The position numbers and the translations under genes were made by a program. A stretch of 64,000 bases of DNA from Runella rosea. Its GTDB lineage: Bacteria > Bacteroidota > Bacteroidia > Cytophagales > Spirosomataceae. The notes below the pieces were generated by a model. That model made no database searches. It was not told the DNA's origin and saw only the letters and a list, made by a program, of their open reading frames with translations. The DNA is taken from positions 2,046,001 through 2,110,000 of the forward strand of contig NZ_CP030850.1 of the NCBI RefSeq assembly GCF_003325355.1, read 5' to 3'. Positions 9,156 to 20,200 of the stretch are shown one piece after another; position 1 is the stretch's first letter; every line of letters begins with the position of its first letter.

Positions 9156-9936
9156 GAGTACTGAATTATTTTATTAGAATTTGTTTCATTAACGTTGAAT
9201 GTAACCATAATTAACGCAAAATATAGACTCTGGAATGAAGCATCAGTCACCCTGTGCATTTTGACTGTATTAGTATATTAAATTAAATAAGGTAGTTGAA
9301 CAGATTAAATTTTAGAAAAGTCTTTAGGTTCTGTATTACATCGTTTTTGATGACGTAAATTTATACTGATTAGACATTGTCACTTCTCTACTTTACGAAA
9401 CCTTCTTTTTATTTTTTGCATTTTATATGCTTTTTAGTGTATTTACGATTAACACTAATCAGCACATTTTTACATTATAACCAATGTTTTAAATCATCTA
9501 TCGAAGATTTATTGCATACATCATATTCTGCATAACGAGGATTGATGAATCAGTCACAAAGTTAAAGAGTGCATTATAATAACATACATACAAGGAACAA
9601 CCGATAAAAATTAGATTTTTTTAATTTTTTCTATAAGTTATATTACTTTTTCAACAAACTACAGGAATTAGATTAACAACTATCTATTGAGAGCATTGCT
9701 AGGCTAAGACACTTATGTTTTGGTATGCTATTTATAGTCACATAGGTATAACAAATATACCCATTTTGCATGAAATCAAATGATTCCTCAACTATTAATT
9801 CTTTTTGTTAGATTTATCTTTTGTTGGATATGAACAGTTGCAGTAAGTATAGCGATGGGAGAACTAGAAAGAGGATAAAATAAATTGTACTTTTGGGATA
9901 TTTACAAAAGTACAATGTGAGATTAGTTGGATAGAT
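9156..9936. other. 781-bp AT-rich intergenic region
   Basis: No convincing coding frame on either strand. The region is very AT-rich, and both flanking genes lie on the minus strand, so its right part carries the terminator of the signalling operon (9884-9916) and its left part must carry the leader and promoter of the response regulator gene. A CAAAnnTA match at 9557-9564 is the minus-strand form of the Bacteroidota -7 box, but no -33 TTG is found at the right distance. I see no tRNA or recognisable RNA family. Confidence 0.5.
9884..9916 (-). terminator. Rho-independent terminator after the signalling operon
   Basis: A perfect 12-bp inverted repeat (ATTGTACTTTTG and its complement) with a 9-nt loop lies 20 bp past the stop of the receiver-kinase gene. 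On the minus strand it is followed by a T-rich run (TTATTTTATCC). Confidence 0.75.
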
Positions 9937-11040
9937 TTACTTTTTCCATTCAAAATAAAAAACACTTCCAAGACTGGGATCCGAGTCTACCCATATTTTT
10001 CCACCCTGCTCCTCAACCAATAATTTCAGAATAGAAAGCCCTACTCCCGTGCTACTCTCTGAGGTAGCCATGTTGATAGAAGTTCTGAAGAATTTAAATA
10101 TATTTTCATGATCCTGAAACGGAATCCCAGGGCCATTGTCTCTCACATAAAATTCGTATAAATCTCCTTTTTCCTGGCACCCCAGCTCAATAGTCGCGTC
10201 GGGTTTATTATTATATTTTACGGCATTACTAATTAAATTTTGGAATACTTGTTGCAGCTTCAGTTTTTTAGTCCATAAAACTGGCAAAGCGGTCGTGATT
10301 TTAAATGTAACGTGCGGTGGCAAAAACAAATTATGGACTATTTCCTGCACCATATCCTGCACGTTTACTTCCTCCACGGTTTGTTCGGCAAGGCTTTTAC
10401 GGGAATAGTCCAGCAAGGCATTAATCATATTTACCAAATACAATGCCGCTTCTTTGGAGTGAGAGATATATTCCTTGCATTCCTCAGCACTCAATTCGCC
10501 GTCGTCGTTCATCTCCAACAACGATAAAGCGCCAATCAGACCCGTAAGCGGCGATTTCATGTCATGGGCAATGATAAAAGCAAACTTTTCAAGCTGCTGA
10601 TTGATTCGTCGAAGCTCAATGGCCGTGTACTTGAGTTCTTGCTGATATTGATACAGGTGCTGAAAAACCTTTACTTTCGCTTTGGTGACGTTGATATCCA
10701 ACGGTTTTTGGAGATAATCTACCGCACCTTCATCAAATCCTTTGAGCATATAATGCTCTTCTTTGTTGATAGCCGTCACAAAAATAATGGAAATGTGCTT
10801 CGTTTTTTGGTTGGTTTTCAACAACCTTGCCACTTCAAAACCGTCCATTTCTGGCATTTGGACATCCAACATTATCAGACCGATATTGTCATTGCGGAGG
10901 GCGTAGCGCAGGGCCTGATTCCCAGAAGTCGCTTTGATAAAAACCCTGTTTTCATCGGCCAACATTTCTTCAAGAGCCAATAAATTTTCTTCACGGTCGT
11001 CAACCAAAAGAATTGTAAAATCGCGATTAGGGTTTAACAT
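9937..11040 (-). CDS. Receiver-histidine kinase (REC-HisKA-HATPase)
   Basis: A 367-residue soluble protein. Residues ~8-125 are a receiver (DDREEN acidic pair, phospho-acceptor in LIMLDVQMPEMDGFEV, Lys in YLQKPLD). A short helix linker leads to a HisKA dimerisation domain with the phospho-acceptor His in IIAHDMKSPLTG (~165) and then a HATPase_c domain with N box (NLISNAVKYNN), G1 box (RDNGPGIP) and G2 box (STGVGLSILKLL). The receiver-first order means that it is both target and source of phosphoryl groups. It is the last gene of a four-gene operon after CheB, with a 12-bp gap. Confidence 0.92.
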   Translation of the reverse strand: MLNPNRDFTILLVDDREENLLALEEMLADENRVFIKATSGNQALRYALRNDNIGLIMLDVQMPEMDGFEVARLLKTNQKTKHISIIFVTAINKEEHYMLKGFDEGAVDYLQKPLDINVTKAKVKVFQHLYQYQQELKYTAIELRRINQQLEKFAFIIAHDMKSPLTGLIGALSLLEMNDDGELSAEECKEYISHSKEAALYLVNMINALLDYSRKSLAEQTVEEVNVQDMVQEIVHNLFLPPHVTFKITTALPVLWTKKLKLQQVFQNLISNAVKYNNKPDATIELGCQEKGDLYEFYVRDNGPGIPFQDHENIFKFFRTSINMATSESSTGVGLSILKLLVEEQGGKIWVDSDPSLGSVFYFEWKK

Positions 11041-11052
11041 CGTTGAAATTAA

Positions 11053-11628
11053 TTATACGTTCAATGTGTGTATGTATGCAGAAATTTGGGCTGGCGTCAT
11101 TGATTTAGCTCCGGCATTTGCATCAAGGGCCAATTGGGGCATAATCGGATACTCGGCCGTTGAAGGCTCCTGCACAATGCCAATGCCTCCCCTTGCTATC
11201 ATTTCTGCCATTCCGCGTGAGCCATCGCCGTTTGCGCCGCTCAAAAGGATTGCGACTGCCTTTTCAGTATATATCTCCGCAATACTTTCAAATGTTACAT
11301 CTATTGAGGGTCGGCTGTAGGAGACTGGCTCGGAATAATCTAAACAAAAAGAATGGGTTTCTTCAATCAACAAATGATAGTTTTGCGGAGCCAAATAAAC
11401 ACATTTTTTTTGGATGGGTTCTTTATCATCTGGCTCTTTTACGATTATTTCTTTTCGTTTTACGGCCAAAATCTGTTCCATCTCGCTGATAACGTTTTTG
11501 GAACGGTGAAGAACAATGACAACGGCAAAATCAAACGGTGAGGGCAGCGCTTCTATCAGCTCACTGATCACAGGAATACTACCTGCGGAGCCGCCAATCA
11601 CAACTATATCAACGCTGCTTTTTGTCAT
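11053..11628 (-). CDS. CheB-type methylesterase domain protein (no receiver)
   Basis: A 191-residue protein matching only the catalytic domain of CheB: catalytic Ser in IGGSAGS (~14-19), His in VIVLHRS (~41) and Asp in LLSGANGDGSRGM. The usual N-terminal receiver is absent. CheB removes methyl groups (or deamidates Gln) on chemoreceptors; stand-alone copies next to CheR and hybrid kinases are common in Bacteroidota, where their targets are mostly unknown. It lies between cheR (16-bp gap) and the receiver-kinase gene (12-bp gap). Confidence 0.9.
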   Translation of the reverse strand: MTKSSVDIVVIGGSAGSIPVISELIEALPSPFDFAVVIVLHRSKNVISEMEQILAVKRKEIIVKEPDDKEPIQKKCVYLAPQNYHLLIEETHSFCLDYSEPVSYSRPSIDVTFESIAEIYTEKAVAILLSGANGDGSRGMAEMIARGGIGIVQEPSTAEYPIMPQLALDANAGAKSMTPAQISAYIHTLNV

Positions 11629-11643
11629 TGCTTCCCTTGGTTT

Positions 11644-12471
11644 TTATTTTTTCCGTCGGTAAATACGGGTTAACGGACTAATAGCTTCAAATTGCTCTTT
11701 TATATCCGTAAAAAGTAAAGACTCTTTGATGCCGATGGCCAGATACCCCAAGGGCGACAGGCTGTCGTGAAATAAATGAACCGCCCGGTTTTGTAATTCC
11801 TGATTGAAATAAATCATGACGTTGCGGCAGCATATCAACTGAAACTCGTTAAACACTTGGTCCACGGCCAGATTATGTCGCGCAAAAACGACCTCTTCAC
11901 GGTATTCTTTGTGAATAATCGCATTATCGTATTGCGCAGTATAGTAGGCTGAAAAATCATTTGTTCCGCCCGATTTAATGTAATTTATGGTGTACTCTTT
12001 GATCTGTTTTAAGGGAATAATTCCCTGACGTGCTCTTTCCAAATTGACAGGATTGAGGTCGGTCGCGTACATTCTGGTCCGGTTCAGCAAGCCCGCCTCT
12101 TGTAGCAGAATTGCCATCGAGTACACTTCCTCTCCCGTGGCACAGCCTGCGTGCCACACTTTAATAATCGGATAAGAAGCCAACGTAGGAATCACTTTTT
12201 CCCGAAGCTCTTTATAAAAAATAGGGTCTCTAAACATCTCCGTCACGTTGACCGTAAGGGTTTCCAGAAACCACGCAAAAAAAGATTTATCGTTGATTAA
12301 ATGATATTTTAACTCATAACTGGTCTTGAACTCCGCTATCGCCATACACCGAGCCACTCTTCTCAACAGTGACGACCGAGCATAGTCACTGAAATCATAC
12401 CCATGTTGGGTATAAATGAGTTGAATAATCTCGTTTAACTCTTCAGCAGTAAGTTGTGTTTGAGTATCCAT
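11644..12471 (-). CDS. CheR-type protein-glutamate methyltransferase
   Basis: A 275-residue protein. It has the N-terminal helical CheR domain (GYDFSDYARSSLLRRVARCM, with the basic residues that contact the target) and the Rossmann SAM-binding domain: KVWHAGCATGEEVYSMAILL (~112-131), ATDLNP and LICCRNVMIYF. It transfers a methyl group from SAM to glutamate side chains. Three bases separate it from the upstream hybrid kinase stop. No methyl-accepting protein gene is present in the window, so the substrate may be the kinase itself; that is inference. Confidence 0.92.
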   Translation of the reverse strand: MDTQTQLTAEELNEIIQLIYTQHGYDFSDYARSSLLRRVARCMAIAEFKTSYELKYHLINDKSFFAWFLETLTVNVTEMFRDPIFYKELREKVIPTLASYPIIKVWHAGCATGEEVYSMAILLQEAGLLNRTRMYATDLNPVNLERARQGIIPLKQIKEYTINYIKSGGTNDFSAYYTAQYDNAIIHKEYREEVVFARHNLAVDQVFNEFQLICCRNVMIYFNQELQNRAVHLFHDSLSPLGYLAIGIKESLLFTDIKEQFEAISPLTRIYRRKK

Positions 12472-12474
12472 TAT

Positions 12475-15400
12475 TTATTTGGAAAGCCATACGCGCATCA
12501 GGGAAAAAAGTTGACCCGTATCCACTGGTTTTGTAATATAATCTGACGCCCCCGCTTCAATCACTTTTTCACGATCTTCGGGCATGGCCTTGGCCGTGAG
12601 GGCGATAATGGGCAATTTAGATAACCGCAAATCATGCCGAATCCGAGATGTGGCCTCGTACCCATCCATTTCGGGCATCATAATATCCATCAATACAATA
12701 TCAATATCAGTGTGAAGCCGAAGTTCTTCAAGTGCCTCTCTGCCATTATCGGCCGTAATGACTTTCATCTGTTGCTCTTCCAACAATGTGCTCAAAGCAA
12801 ATACGTTGCGCATGTCATCATCTACCAGCAACACCTTTTTACCTTCCAATCCACCGCTACTGAAAGCCACGGTGGGCTGGGGCAGCTTTTTGGTTTCTAC
12901 TTCCTGCACTTTAAAGAGGAATAATTCCATTTCATCCATTAGCCGCTCCATAGATTGCGTAGACTCCCGAATAATCACGCTCGAAAGTTTCTTAAGCTGA
13001 CGCTCCTTGGCCAGGTTGAGGTCTTCGTCGATGTACACAATCACGGGCAAGACCTTCGAGGCACTAACCTCTTTCAAGCGTCTTAGCCTTTCCATGCCTT
13101 GGTCCAAATTTTTGCGGATGTCCACAATCAGGCAGTCATAATCATTCTGGGCTATGTGGTCGGCGGCATCCTGCTCCGAAACAACCACTTCCCATTTGAG
13201 GTCAGGATAGCGCTTTCCTAGCACCTGACCAATGGTGTTTCGTTGAATAAACTCCCCGACCAATATCAGTACTTTCTTGATTTTAACATTCAATTGAGCT
13301 TCCAACAAACTAAATACCTTTTCTAAGTCTTGGGTTTTGACGGGCTTTTGGATAAACGCCTGCGCCCCCTCCAATGACAGACTTGAAGCATCTGCACCAG
13401 AAATAACATGCACAGGAATGTGCTTTAATTGTTCGTCATTCTTAATCCATGAAAGAATACTCTGCCCATCGACAACGGGCAACTGCACGTCAAGAATGAT
13501 GGCCGAGGGCTGGTACTTCTGGGCATACATCATTCCCTCGTCGCCTTGCAACGCCACGATTGTTTTATAATTTTTATCGCGGGCTAAATCCCTGACAATC
13601 CCCGCAAACATGGGATCATCTTCGATAATCAGCATCACCAAATCTCCTTTTTCAATCGAATGCCGGTCGTCTTCTATTTTGGTCTGCGATACAATCTCTT
13701 TGTGAAACTCGGTCATGGAAAAGTTCCGCTTTTCGCTTATCGTCAGCGATTCGGAACTGGCAGCCGCTGCCCCAGCGTTGGTTTTGAGCGGTATAAAAAC
13801 CGAAAAAGTACTGCCTTTCCCCACTTCACTTTGAAGTCTCACTTCTCCGCCCAGTCGTTTTACCAATTCTCTGATGATGGATAGCCCCAGGCCCGTGCCG
13901 CCATATCTACGACTGGTTGACCCATCGGCCTGTTGGAATGCCTCAAAAATGAGCTGTTGTTTTTCGAATGGAATCCCCACTCCCGTGTCCTCAACACTGA
14001 TGGCCAATACCTGCTCGGCCTTTTTCAGGGCCTCGGTGGCAAAGTCAGGCTGAGGCTCAACGGCCGCAAACGAAAGCGTAATTTGCCCGTTTTTTGGGGT
14101 AAACTTAAACGCATTGGACAATAGATTTTGAATGATTTGTTCCAATCGCTGTTTGTCGGTGTGCAACGCTGTCGGAACGGAAGCCTCGATTTTTGTCAAA
14201 AAAATCACCCCTTTTTCGTCGGCCACCACCTCAAACAATTGCTTAATATCCCTTAAGATATTTTTAACAGGTACATTTTCAAACTGAAAATCAATCTTAC
14301 CCGCTTCAATCTTCGACAAATCCAGAATATCGTTGATGAGTTTTAGCAGGTCAGTTCCCGATTTACGAATCACGTTGGCGTATTCAACCTGCTTATCGGT
14401 TAGGTTTTTTGACTTATTTTCCGACAACAAGTTGGCCAAAATCAAAACACTATTGAGCGGGGTACGCAACTCGTGCGACATATTGGCCAGAAACTCAGAT
14501 TTATACGTACTCGTCACTTCCAACTCCTTCGCTTTCAGGGCCAATGCTTGTCTTGCTACTTCTATTGCTTCATTTTTTTCTTCCAACTCCGAATTAATGT
14601 GTCTCAATTCTTCTTCCTGCACCCGCAACTCTTCTTCAGACGCCATCAGGCTCTCGGTTTGGTGCGACAATTCTTCGTTGGTCTGACGCAATTCATCCTG
14701 CTGATTCTCCAAAATCGCCTTTTGTTCTTTCAACTGTTCCAACAACCGGCCCACTTTAAGCCTAGATTGTATTTCATTGACCGACAAGGAAATATCCTTA
14801 GATACTTTTTTCAAGAGCTCTATGTGGTGGTCGGGAAATGGCGAGAAGGACGCTAACTCGATTACACCTTTCAGTTCTTTACCGTACCAAAGTGGAATGC
14901 ACGCAATTTCGCCTGCGTTGGTAGCACCGCTTCCCGACTCAATAGTCCAATAAGAAGACGGAATCAACTTGGTGATCCGTATTTGTCTTTCAAGAGCCGC
15001 TTGCCCTACCAATCCCTCTCCCAGCGCATAAGACTGGGACACCTGAGCTGACAGAGCCACGGAGGCTTTCAGCGCCAGCTTTTCAGATTCGTCAAGTATA
15101 TACATCCCTCCTGCTGGCAACTCCAGATAATCAGTAATGGATTTTAGGGCTGATTGGCCAAGGGCTTCCAATGTATTGATATTTTGAAGTGCGTCATTCA
15201 GAACCGTCAATCCCGCCAAATACCAACTCCTTTCTTTGATAGAATGGTTAAGTTCTTCCAACTCTTCCACATTTTTACTGAGTTGGTTTTCGATTTTTTT
15301 TCGGCTTTTAAACTCTAACGCATAAAAATACGTAAGCACGGCCGCCACCAAAAAGAGCAAAAATGTCCCTAAGACGGTCTTGCGAGTTAGATTTTCAATG

Positions 15401-15942
15401 AGCGTCTTTATGGAAGCCTCCCTTTTAGACAACTCATAACGCTCGGCAGTGTATATTTTTTTTACCAGCATCCGCACGTTGTCCATTTCTTTCTTCTCAA
15501 GTGCCGTAATTTCAATCAGGCTTTGCCGGTTCAGTCCACTGTCATTTTCTGAGGTCGAACTCCACAATTGTACTAATGATTGCACCGATTGCTGTATTTG
15601 GGCCAGTTGTGCAAGCTTTGGCGAGTTTTCCCTGAAAGAGTTCGTTAGGTTATCTTCCACTAGCCCAATGTTAATCTGGGCCTGATTCAATGACGATAGA
15701 AATCTTTTTTCGTTCGTGCTTCGATACGCACGTTGCCCCGTTTCTATATCGACGAGGAGTTTTTCCAGCGTTAGGAGCTGGTCAAGCGTTTCGTTTTTTT
15801 CTTTCACCCATTCCGCCTCCTCCACTTGACGCTGAATGGTATTAAAAAAAGAAATGCCTAAAAAGATACCAATCAGAATGGTAAAAGCTGATCCAATAAG
15901 CAGCCAAGCGGCAATTGTGAGTTTCATAATTTGAGCGTGCAT
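12475..15942 (-). CDS. Hybrid sensor kinase CHASE3-GAF-HisKA-HATPase-REC3
   Basis: 1155 residues. In order: transmembrane helix (~7-30), CHASE3-type periplasmic helical domain (~40-180, with [17 protein letters not shown]), second transmembrane helix (~188-208), GAF (~245-395), long coiled coil (~400-480), HisKA with phospho-acceptor His ~490 in [10 protein letters not shown], HATPase (~600-730), then three receiver modules (~790-905, ~915-1025, ~1035-1153). Receivers 1 and 3 keep the acidic pair, the acceptor Asp and the Lys. The middle one lacks the acidic pair (LILVGEF) and has Arg in the lysine position, so it is probably not a normal phospho-switch. First gene of the operon with cheR, cheB and the receiver-kinase. 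An alternative start at 15927 is equally possible. Confidence 0.92.
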   Translation of the reverse strand: MHAQIMKLTIAAWLLIGSAFTILIGIFLGISFFNTIQRQVEEAEWVKEKNETLDQLLTLEKLLVDIETGQRAYRSTNEKRFLSSLNQAQINIGLVEDNLTNSFRENSPKLAQLAQIQQSVQSLVQLWSSTSENDSGLNRQSLIEITALEKKEMDNVRMLVKKIYTAERYELSKREASIKTLIENLTRKTVLGTFLLFLVAAVLTYFYALEFKSRKKIENQLSKNVEELEELNHSIKERSWYLAGLTVLNDALQNINTLEALGQSALKSITDYLELPAGGMYILDESEKLALKASVALSAQVSQSYALGEGLVGQAALERQIRITKLIPSSYWTIESGSGATNAGEIACIPLWYGKELKGVIELASFSPFPDHHIELLKKVSKDISLSVNEIQSRLKVGRLLEQLKEQKAILENQQDELRQTNEELSHQTESLMASEEELRVQEEELRHINSELEEKNEAIEVARQALALKAKELEVTSTYKSEFLANMSHELRTPLNSVLILANLLSENKSKNLTDKQVEYANVIRKSGTDLLKLINDILDLSKIEAGKIDFQFENVPVKNILRDIKQLFEVVADEKGVIFLTKIEASVPTALHTDKQRLEQIIQNLLSNAFKFTPKNGQITLSFAAVEPQPDFATEALKKAEQVLAISVEDTGVGIPFEKQQLIFEAFQQADGSTSRRYGGTGLGLSIIRELVKRLGGEVRLQSEVGKGSTFSVFIPLKTNAGAAAASSESLTISEKRNFSMTEFHKEIVSQTKIEDDRHSIEKGDLVMLIIEDDPMFAGIVRDLARDKNYKTIVALQGDEGMMYAQKYQPSAIILDVQLPVVDGQSILSWIKNDEQLKHIPVHVISGADASSLSLEGAQAFIQKPVKTQDLEKVFSLLEAQLNVKIKKVLILVGEFIQRNTIGQVLGKRYPDLKWEVVVSEQDAADHIAQNDYDCLIVDIRKNLDQGMERLRRLKEVSASKVLPVIVYIDEDLNLAKERQLKKLSSVIIRESTQSMERLMDEMELFLFKVQEVETKKLPQPTVAFSSGGLEGKKVLLVDDDMRNVFALSTLLEEQQMKVITADNGREALEELRLHTDIDIVLMDIMMPEMDGYEATSRIRHDLRLSKLPIIALTAKAMPEDREKVIEAGASDYITKPVDTGQLFSLMRVWLSK

Positions 15943-16254
15943 CAGTCATTTTCAGCAAATGACGTCAATGGTGTTTAGCGTTAGAATGGGTAATCAGTAC
16001 TACTGTTTTTCTAAATGTTACTAAACAAAATCAACGCCAAAGTTTTTCTATTGCTAAGAATATGCAAAAAAAACGCCTGTTGCTGGTCTTTATTCCGATT
16101 CAAAATACAGAAAATTCCTATTTATAACCACTTTAACCCAAAAAACAAAAATATTAGTAACAGAAAGTTATCAAGTGGTGATTATTTAGGTATATTTTAC
16201 CCTGATTTTTTCAAATTATATGTCGGACAATTACTAAAAATCAACCATCTCTTC
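15943..16254. other. Divergent intergenic region between sensor kinase and ppk2
   Basis: 312 bp separate the two divergent start codons. The sequence is AT-rich. An open frame continues upstream of ppk2 to 16015, but its residues do not resemble the family and the codon use is unlike the gene, so it is treated as leader. No exact TAnnTTTG box was found on either strand and no strong hairpin is visible. The promoters of both transcripts must lie here. Confidence 0.5.
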
Positions 16255-17154
16255 ATGTCACAATCCCTCCAAACAGACGATTTTCGCTTCGATGGCACCC
16301 GTACATTCCACCATAAAAAAGCGGATACCAAAATAGAAGACCTTTACGACAACAAAGCCGACTACGCCGCCCAACTGGCTGATTTTCGGACTACCATCGA
16401 CGAGCTCCAAAGTCTCATGTACGCCCATAATCGTTACGGGCTTTTGGTGATTTTTCAGGCCATGGATGCCGCTGGGAAAGACAGCACCATCAAGCACGTA
16501 TTATCGGGGGTGAATCCTGTGGGGGTCAAAATCCAATCTTTCAAACGACCTTCCGACAACGAACTAGACCATGATTTTTTGTGGCGGCATTTGCTTTCAC
16601 TACCCGAACGTGGCAACATTACCATCTTCAACCGGAGTCATTATGAAGAAGTATTGGTCGTAAAAGTACATCCCGAAATCCTGACCAAGTCGCAGCGGCT
16701 GCCCAAAGAATTGACCAATGATTTGGACAAAGTCTGGAAACAGCGCTACCAAGACATCGCTAATTTTGAAAAATACCTATATCACAACGGCATCCGGGTG
16801 ATTAAGTTTTTCCTGAATATCTCACAGCAAGAACAGGGAAAGCAACTCATCGAACGCATTGAAGACCCTACCAAAAACTGGAAGTTTGAAGAAGACGACA
16901 TCAAAGAACGCGCTTATTGGAAAGACTACATGAATGCCTATGAAGAAGCCATCAACGCCACCGCCACCGAAAAAGCCCCTTGGTACGTAGTCCCCGCCGA
17001 CGACAAGAAAAATATGCGACTTATTGTGGGAAAAATTTTGATTGAAGAACTCAAAAACATGAATATGTCGTTTCCAGAAAGCACCCCTGAGCGGCACGCC
17101 GCCCTACAAAAACTCATTGCAACGATTCATGAGCAGGATGGAGGTGCGGAGTGA
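16255..17154 (+). CDS. ppk2: Polyphosphate kinase 2 (class III-like)
   Basis: 299 residues from the ATG at 16255. Walker A is in FQAMDAAGKDSTIKHV, followed by FLWRH and the Walker B/lid region IFNRSHYEEVLVVKVHPE, FFLNISQQEQ and DDIKERAYWKDYMNAYE. The whole chain closely resembles Cytophaga hutchinsonii class III PPK2, which uses polyphosphate to phosphorylate AMP and ADP. It therefore probably regenerates nucleoside di- and triphosphates from polyphosphate in the cytoplasm. The start was chosen because family members begin about there, although the frame is open 80 codons further upstream. The last 77 bp recur, mutated, at 22501-22577 beyond the neighbouring giant gene. Confidence 0.92.
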   Translation: MSQSLQTDDFRFDGTRTFHHKKADTKIEDLYDNKADYAAQLADFRTTIDELQSLMYAHNRYGLLVIFQAMDAAGKDSTIKHVLSGVNPVGVKIQSFKRPSDNELDHDFLWRHLLSLPERGNITIFNRSHYEEVLVVKVHPEILTKSQRLPKELTNDLDKVWKQRYQDIANFEKYLYHNGIRVIKFFLNISQQEQGKQLIERIEDPTKNWKFEEDDIKERAYWKDYMNAYEEAINATATEKAPWYVVPADDKKNMRLIVGKILIEELKNMNMSFPESTPERHAALQKLIATIHEQDGGAE

Positions 17155-17160
17155 TTAAAC

Positions 17161-17189
17161 GAAAAGGCGAGCAGTTAGCTCGCCTTTTC
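17161..17189 (+). terminator. Hairpin terminator after ppk2
   Basis: A perfect 12-bp stem (GAAAAGGCGAGC paired with GCTCGCCTTTTC) with a 5-nt loop (AGTTA) starts 6 bp after the ppk2 stop. It lies between convergent genes and ends in TTTTC, so it could serve both strands. Confidence 0.8.
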
Positions 17190-17214
17190 AATGGATTTCT
17201 TATTTTTCATTTCT

Positions 17215-20200
17215 TCAATTACAGCCCTGAATCGCTGCCTGAAAGCTGCCGCCGGTACTGATGTTGGTTTGGAAACCTGGCAGGAGCAGTACTGCATTTT
17301 GCCCGTAATAATTGACCGTAGCGCCATCCCCTACTTTATTGGTGGCATTGATAAGCAAGCCTTTGGCAGTATTGGTTTGCCCGGGAGCAATATCCAACAG
17401 CGTGGAGTACAGATTCAATACCGCCGGACAAGGCGAGGGCAGTTTGTATTTCAGCAGAGAGAAATTGTTGACACCACTGGAGTAGTCATTCCACAAAAAT
17501 GTGGTACCGTTGTCTGCGTATAATTCTACATACGTGAACAAATTGGAGCCACTGCTTGGCAGCGTTTCGATACGCAGTGAATCATTTACAACGCTGACCG
17601 AAAGTTTATAATAACCGTATACATTTCCCGAAGAAGCTACTTTGATATAGTATACTTTGTTGTTATGCACATAAGCATACCAGTCTGCATCATTTTTGGA
17701 ATCAAGACACACTTCGGGACTAAGATAATTTGCCACTGAGATAATTGTAGCAGATGAGTAGGTATTATTAGGTTCTAAAGGGTCACATTCTAAAGTAACG
17801 GTGACAGCCCCCGCTGCTGTTGTACATCCGTTTACATCCATACATAGCGCCTCATAGACCGTAGTGCCATTGGGTACTAAAGTACGGGTAGCAGGAGCCG
17901 AACCATTATCCTTCCATTGGATAGTTCCGTTGCAGCCAGAGGCCGTTAAGGTTGTACTTTGGCCGAGCGATATCGAACTTGGCACTGCCGTGATTGTCGG
18001 TGGCGCCGGAGCGATACTATTGGTAATGGTCAATAACCCGATACTTTTCGGACTTGTATATACTGGGCCGGAAGAGGTCGCTACAAACCGATACGTACCC
18101 GAAGGAACGGATGCGGGAATCGTGACATTAGAAAAAGTGTACGATGAAAATCCCTTTAAAGAAGCCAAATTACTCATGACGACCGTTCCCGAAACCGCCT
18201 CTACCAGATGCAGTGACACTGTATTTTCTGAATAACAGCACAAATTGGGGGAATATTTTACCGTTACTCCTCCCCCACGGCAAATGGACGCCGACTTAAA
18301 ATCAACCAGCAGGGGGCAGGTATAATATTTGTCTGATTCTGACTGGCACTCGCCGCTTTGAACCATCACAAAATATACTCCAGGTTGGTCGGTTGTTAAA
18401 GAGGAAGCATTCCCTCCCGATACGGGTAGGAAAGGACCATTGGAAGTGGGCGCATAATACCATTGGTACGAAAAAGAAGGGTCTGTAACGCTCGACAAAA
18501 GGGTAAAGTTACTGCCATCAGTACAATCTCCTGCACCGGTGCGGCTAATGAACGGTTTGGGAACACTACCTACCATAACTTCATAAGGGGCCGAGGTCAC
18601 GTCATATCCATTTGGCCCCGTCACTCTCACGGTATAATTACCACTCACCGTAGCAGTATACCCATCACCTGTCCCTCCCGTAAAATTTCCATCACGGTAC
18701 CACTGATAATTATATCCGGAAATAGGGTCAATATAGAGTGAAGCGACGGCACACTGCCTTGGAAAAGACATTTGTATTTGGAGAATTGGAATACAACCCG
18801 TGCTTGAAACGGTAAAATTATAACTGCTCACTACTGTTGTAAAATGAGGGTTGATGCCGGAGATCCTGATTTGAAAAGTACTGCCTATGGGAAGTGACGC
18901 AGGCACCCGCACTACCATAGGATTGGTCAACGAGTTAATGTTATAGGAAGAGATAAAATTGCCGTTAACGGAATTGTATAACGCTACATATAGATTTCTG
19001 CTACCGCCCCATGTACCGACGGTTGTATAAGGAATCTCCACCGAGCCCCCGGCGCAGGCATTCAGGCTGGTCGGGGTGGAAAGGCTAATCGTCGTGGCTG
19101 CATCAACAATTACATTGACCGTACCATTGGTGCCCCCACTGCCGCAACTGTTTCCAAAATCCGATATAAAATACGTCCGATTTTGTTCGGGCGTTACATT
19201 GAGCGTATACGTTGAATTGTTGGTGGTAACTCGCCGACGGTAAGTGCCGTCAGAGTACTGAAAAACAAAAGGAGGCTGCCCAGTCATAGTCACCGTCAAC
19301 GGAACCGTTTGGCCGGGAGAAATGACCACGTCAGAGGTAGTACCACTAGTATTCGTAAGCGTTGCCGTTCCACTGTTGTTAAGGGAAACTGAGGAAGATT
19401 GGGCTGAGCAATATCCTGTTTTTTGGCGAACAACCACATAATAATAACCCACAGAAGTTGCCACATAACTTGCCGAGCTAGCGCCATTGATAGGGGAAGC
19501 ATTTGCCTCGTTGAAGGGCTGATAATACCACTGATAATCATATACAGCGGCATCTGCCGGGGTGGCATTTAAGGTTATTGTGCCTCCATTGCAAACCGCA
19601 CCGTTCGTAGGCGAAATGCTCACTGGCGGCATTGTCACCTCCACAGAAGTAGTGGCAGAGGTAGAATTGTAGCCGATAGCTGCATTGGCTACCTGTACTG
19701 TATAGGCCCCCGTTTGTGATGCGTTATAGTAACTGCCTGTTGCTTCTGGAATACTGCTCCCGTTTCGAAACCATTGATAGGCATAACCGCTGCCAGTTGG
19801 TGAGGCATTCAGCGATACACTTGCACACTGCACAGAAGAAGTGCCATTCTGAATGGTAGCGGTGGGCAAACACGCAGTACCCGTGACCGTCAATTGATAA
19901 CTGCTCGTGACAGCACCAGAGTAAGGTAAGATTGAAGTTACCCTGACCCTGTAGGTTGCATTAAGGGCTAATGCCGTCGGAAGCCTATAGCGAATGGGGT
20001 TTTGTGAAAAATAACCCTGATAACTGTTTGATACATAGTTGTTATTGGCATCTGTCAATTCTACGTACAACTTTCGGTCATTGGTCCATGTTCCAGCAGT
20101 AGTGTACGGGATATCAATGGTACTGCCCGCACATACGTTCAGACTGGCCAGCGCAGTCAATGTCAATGAAGTAGTAGGATCCACCACGATAGTTACGGAA

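Noticed and set aside
16015-16254. 80-codon N-terminal extension of ppk2
   Set aside because: Its residues do not resemble the family, composition is noncoding-like, and the inner ATG at 16255 gives normal length.
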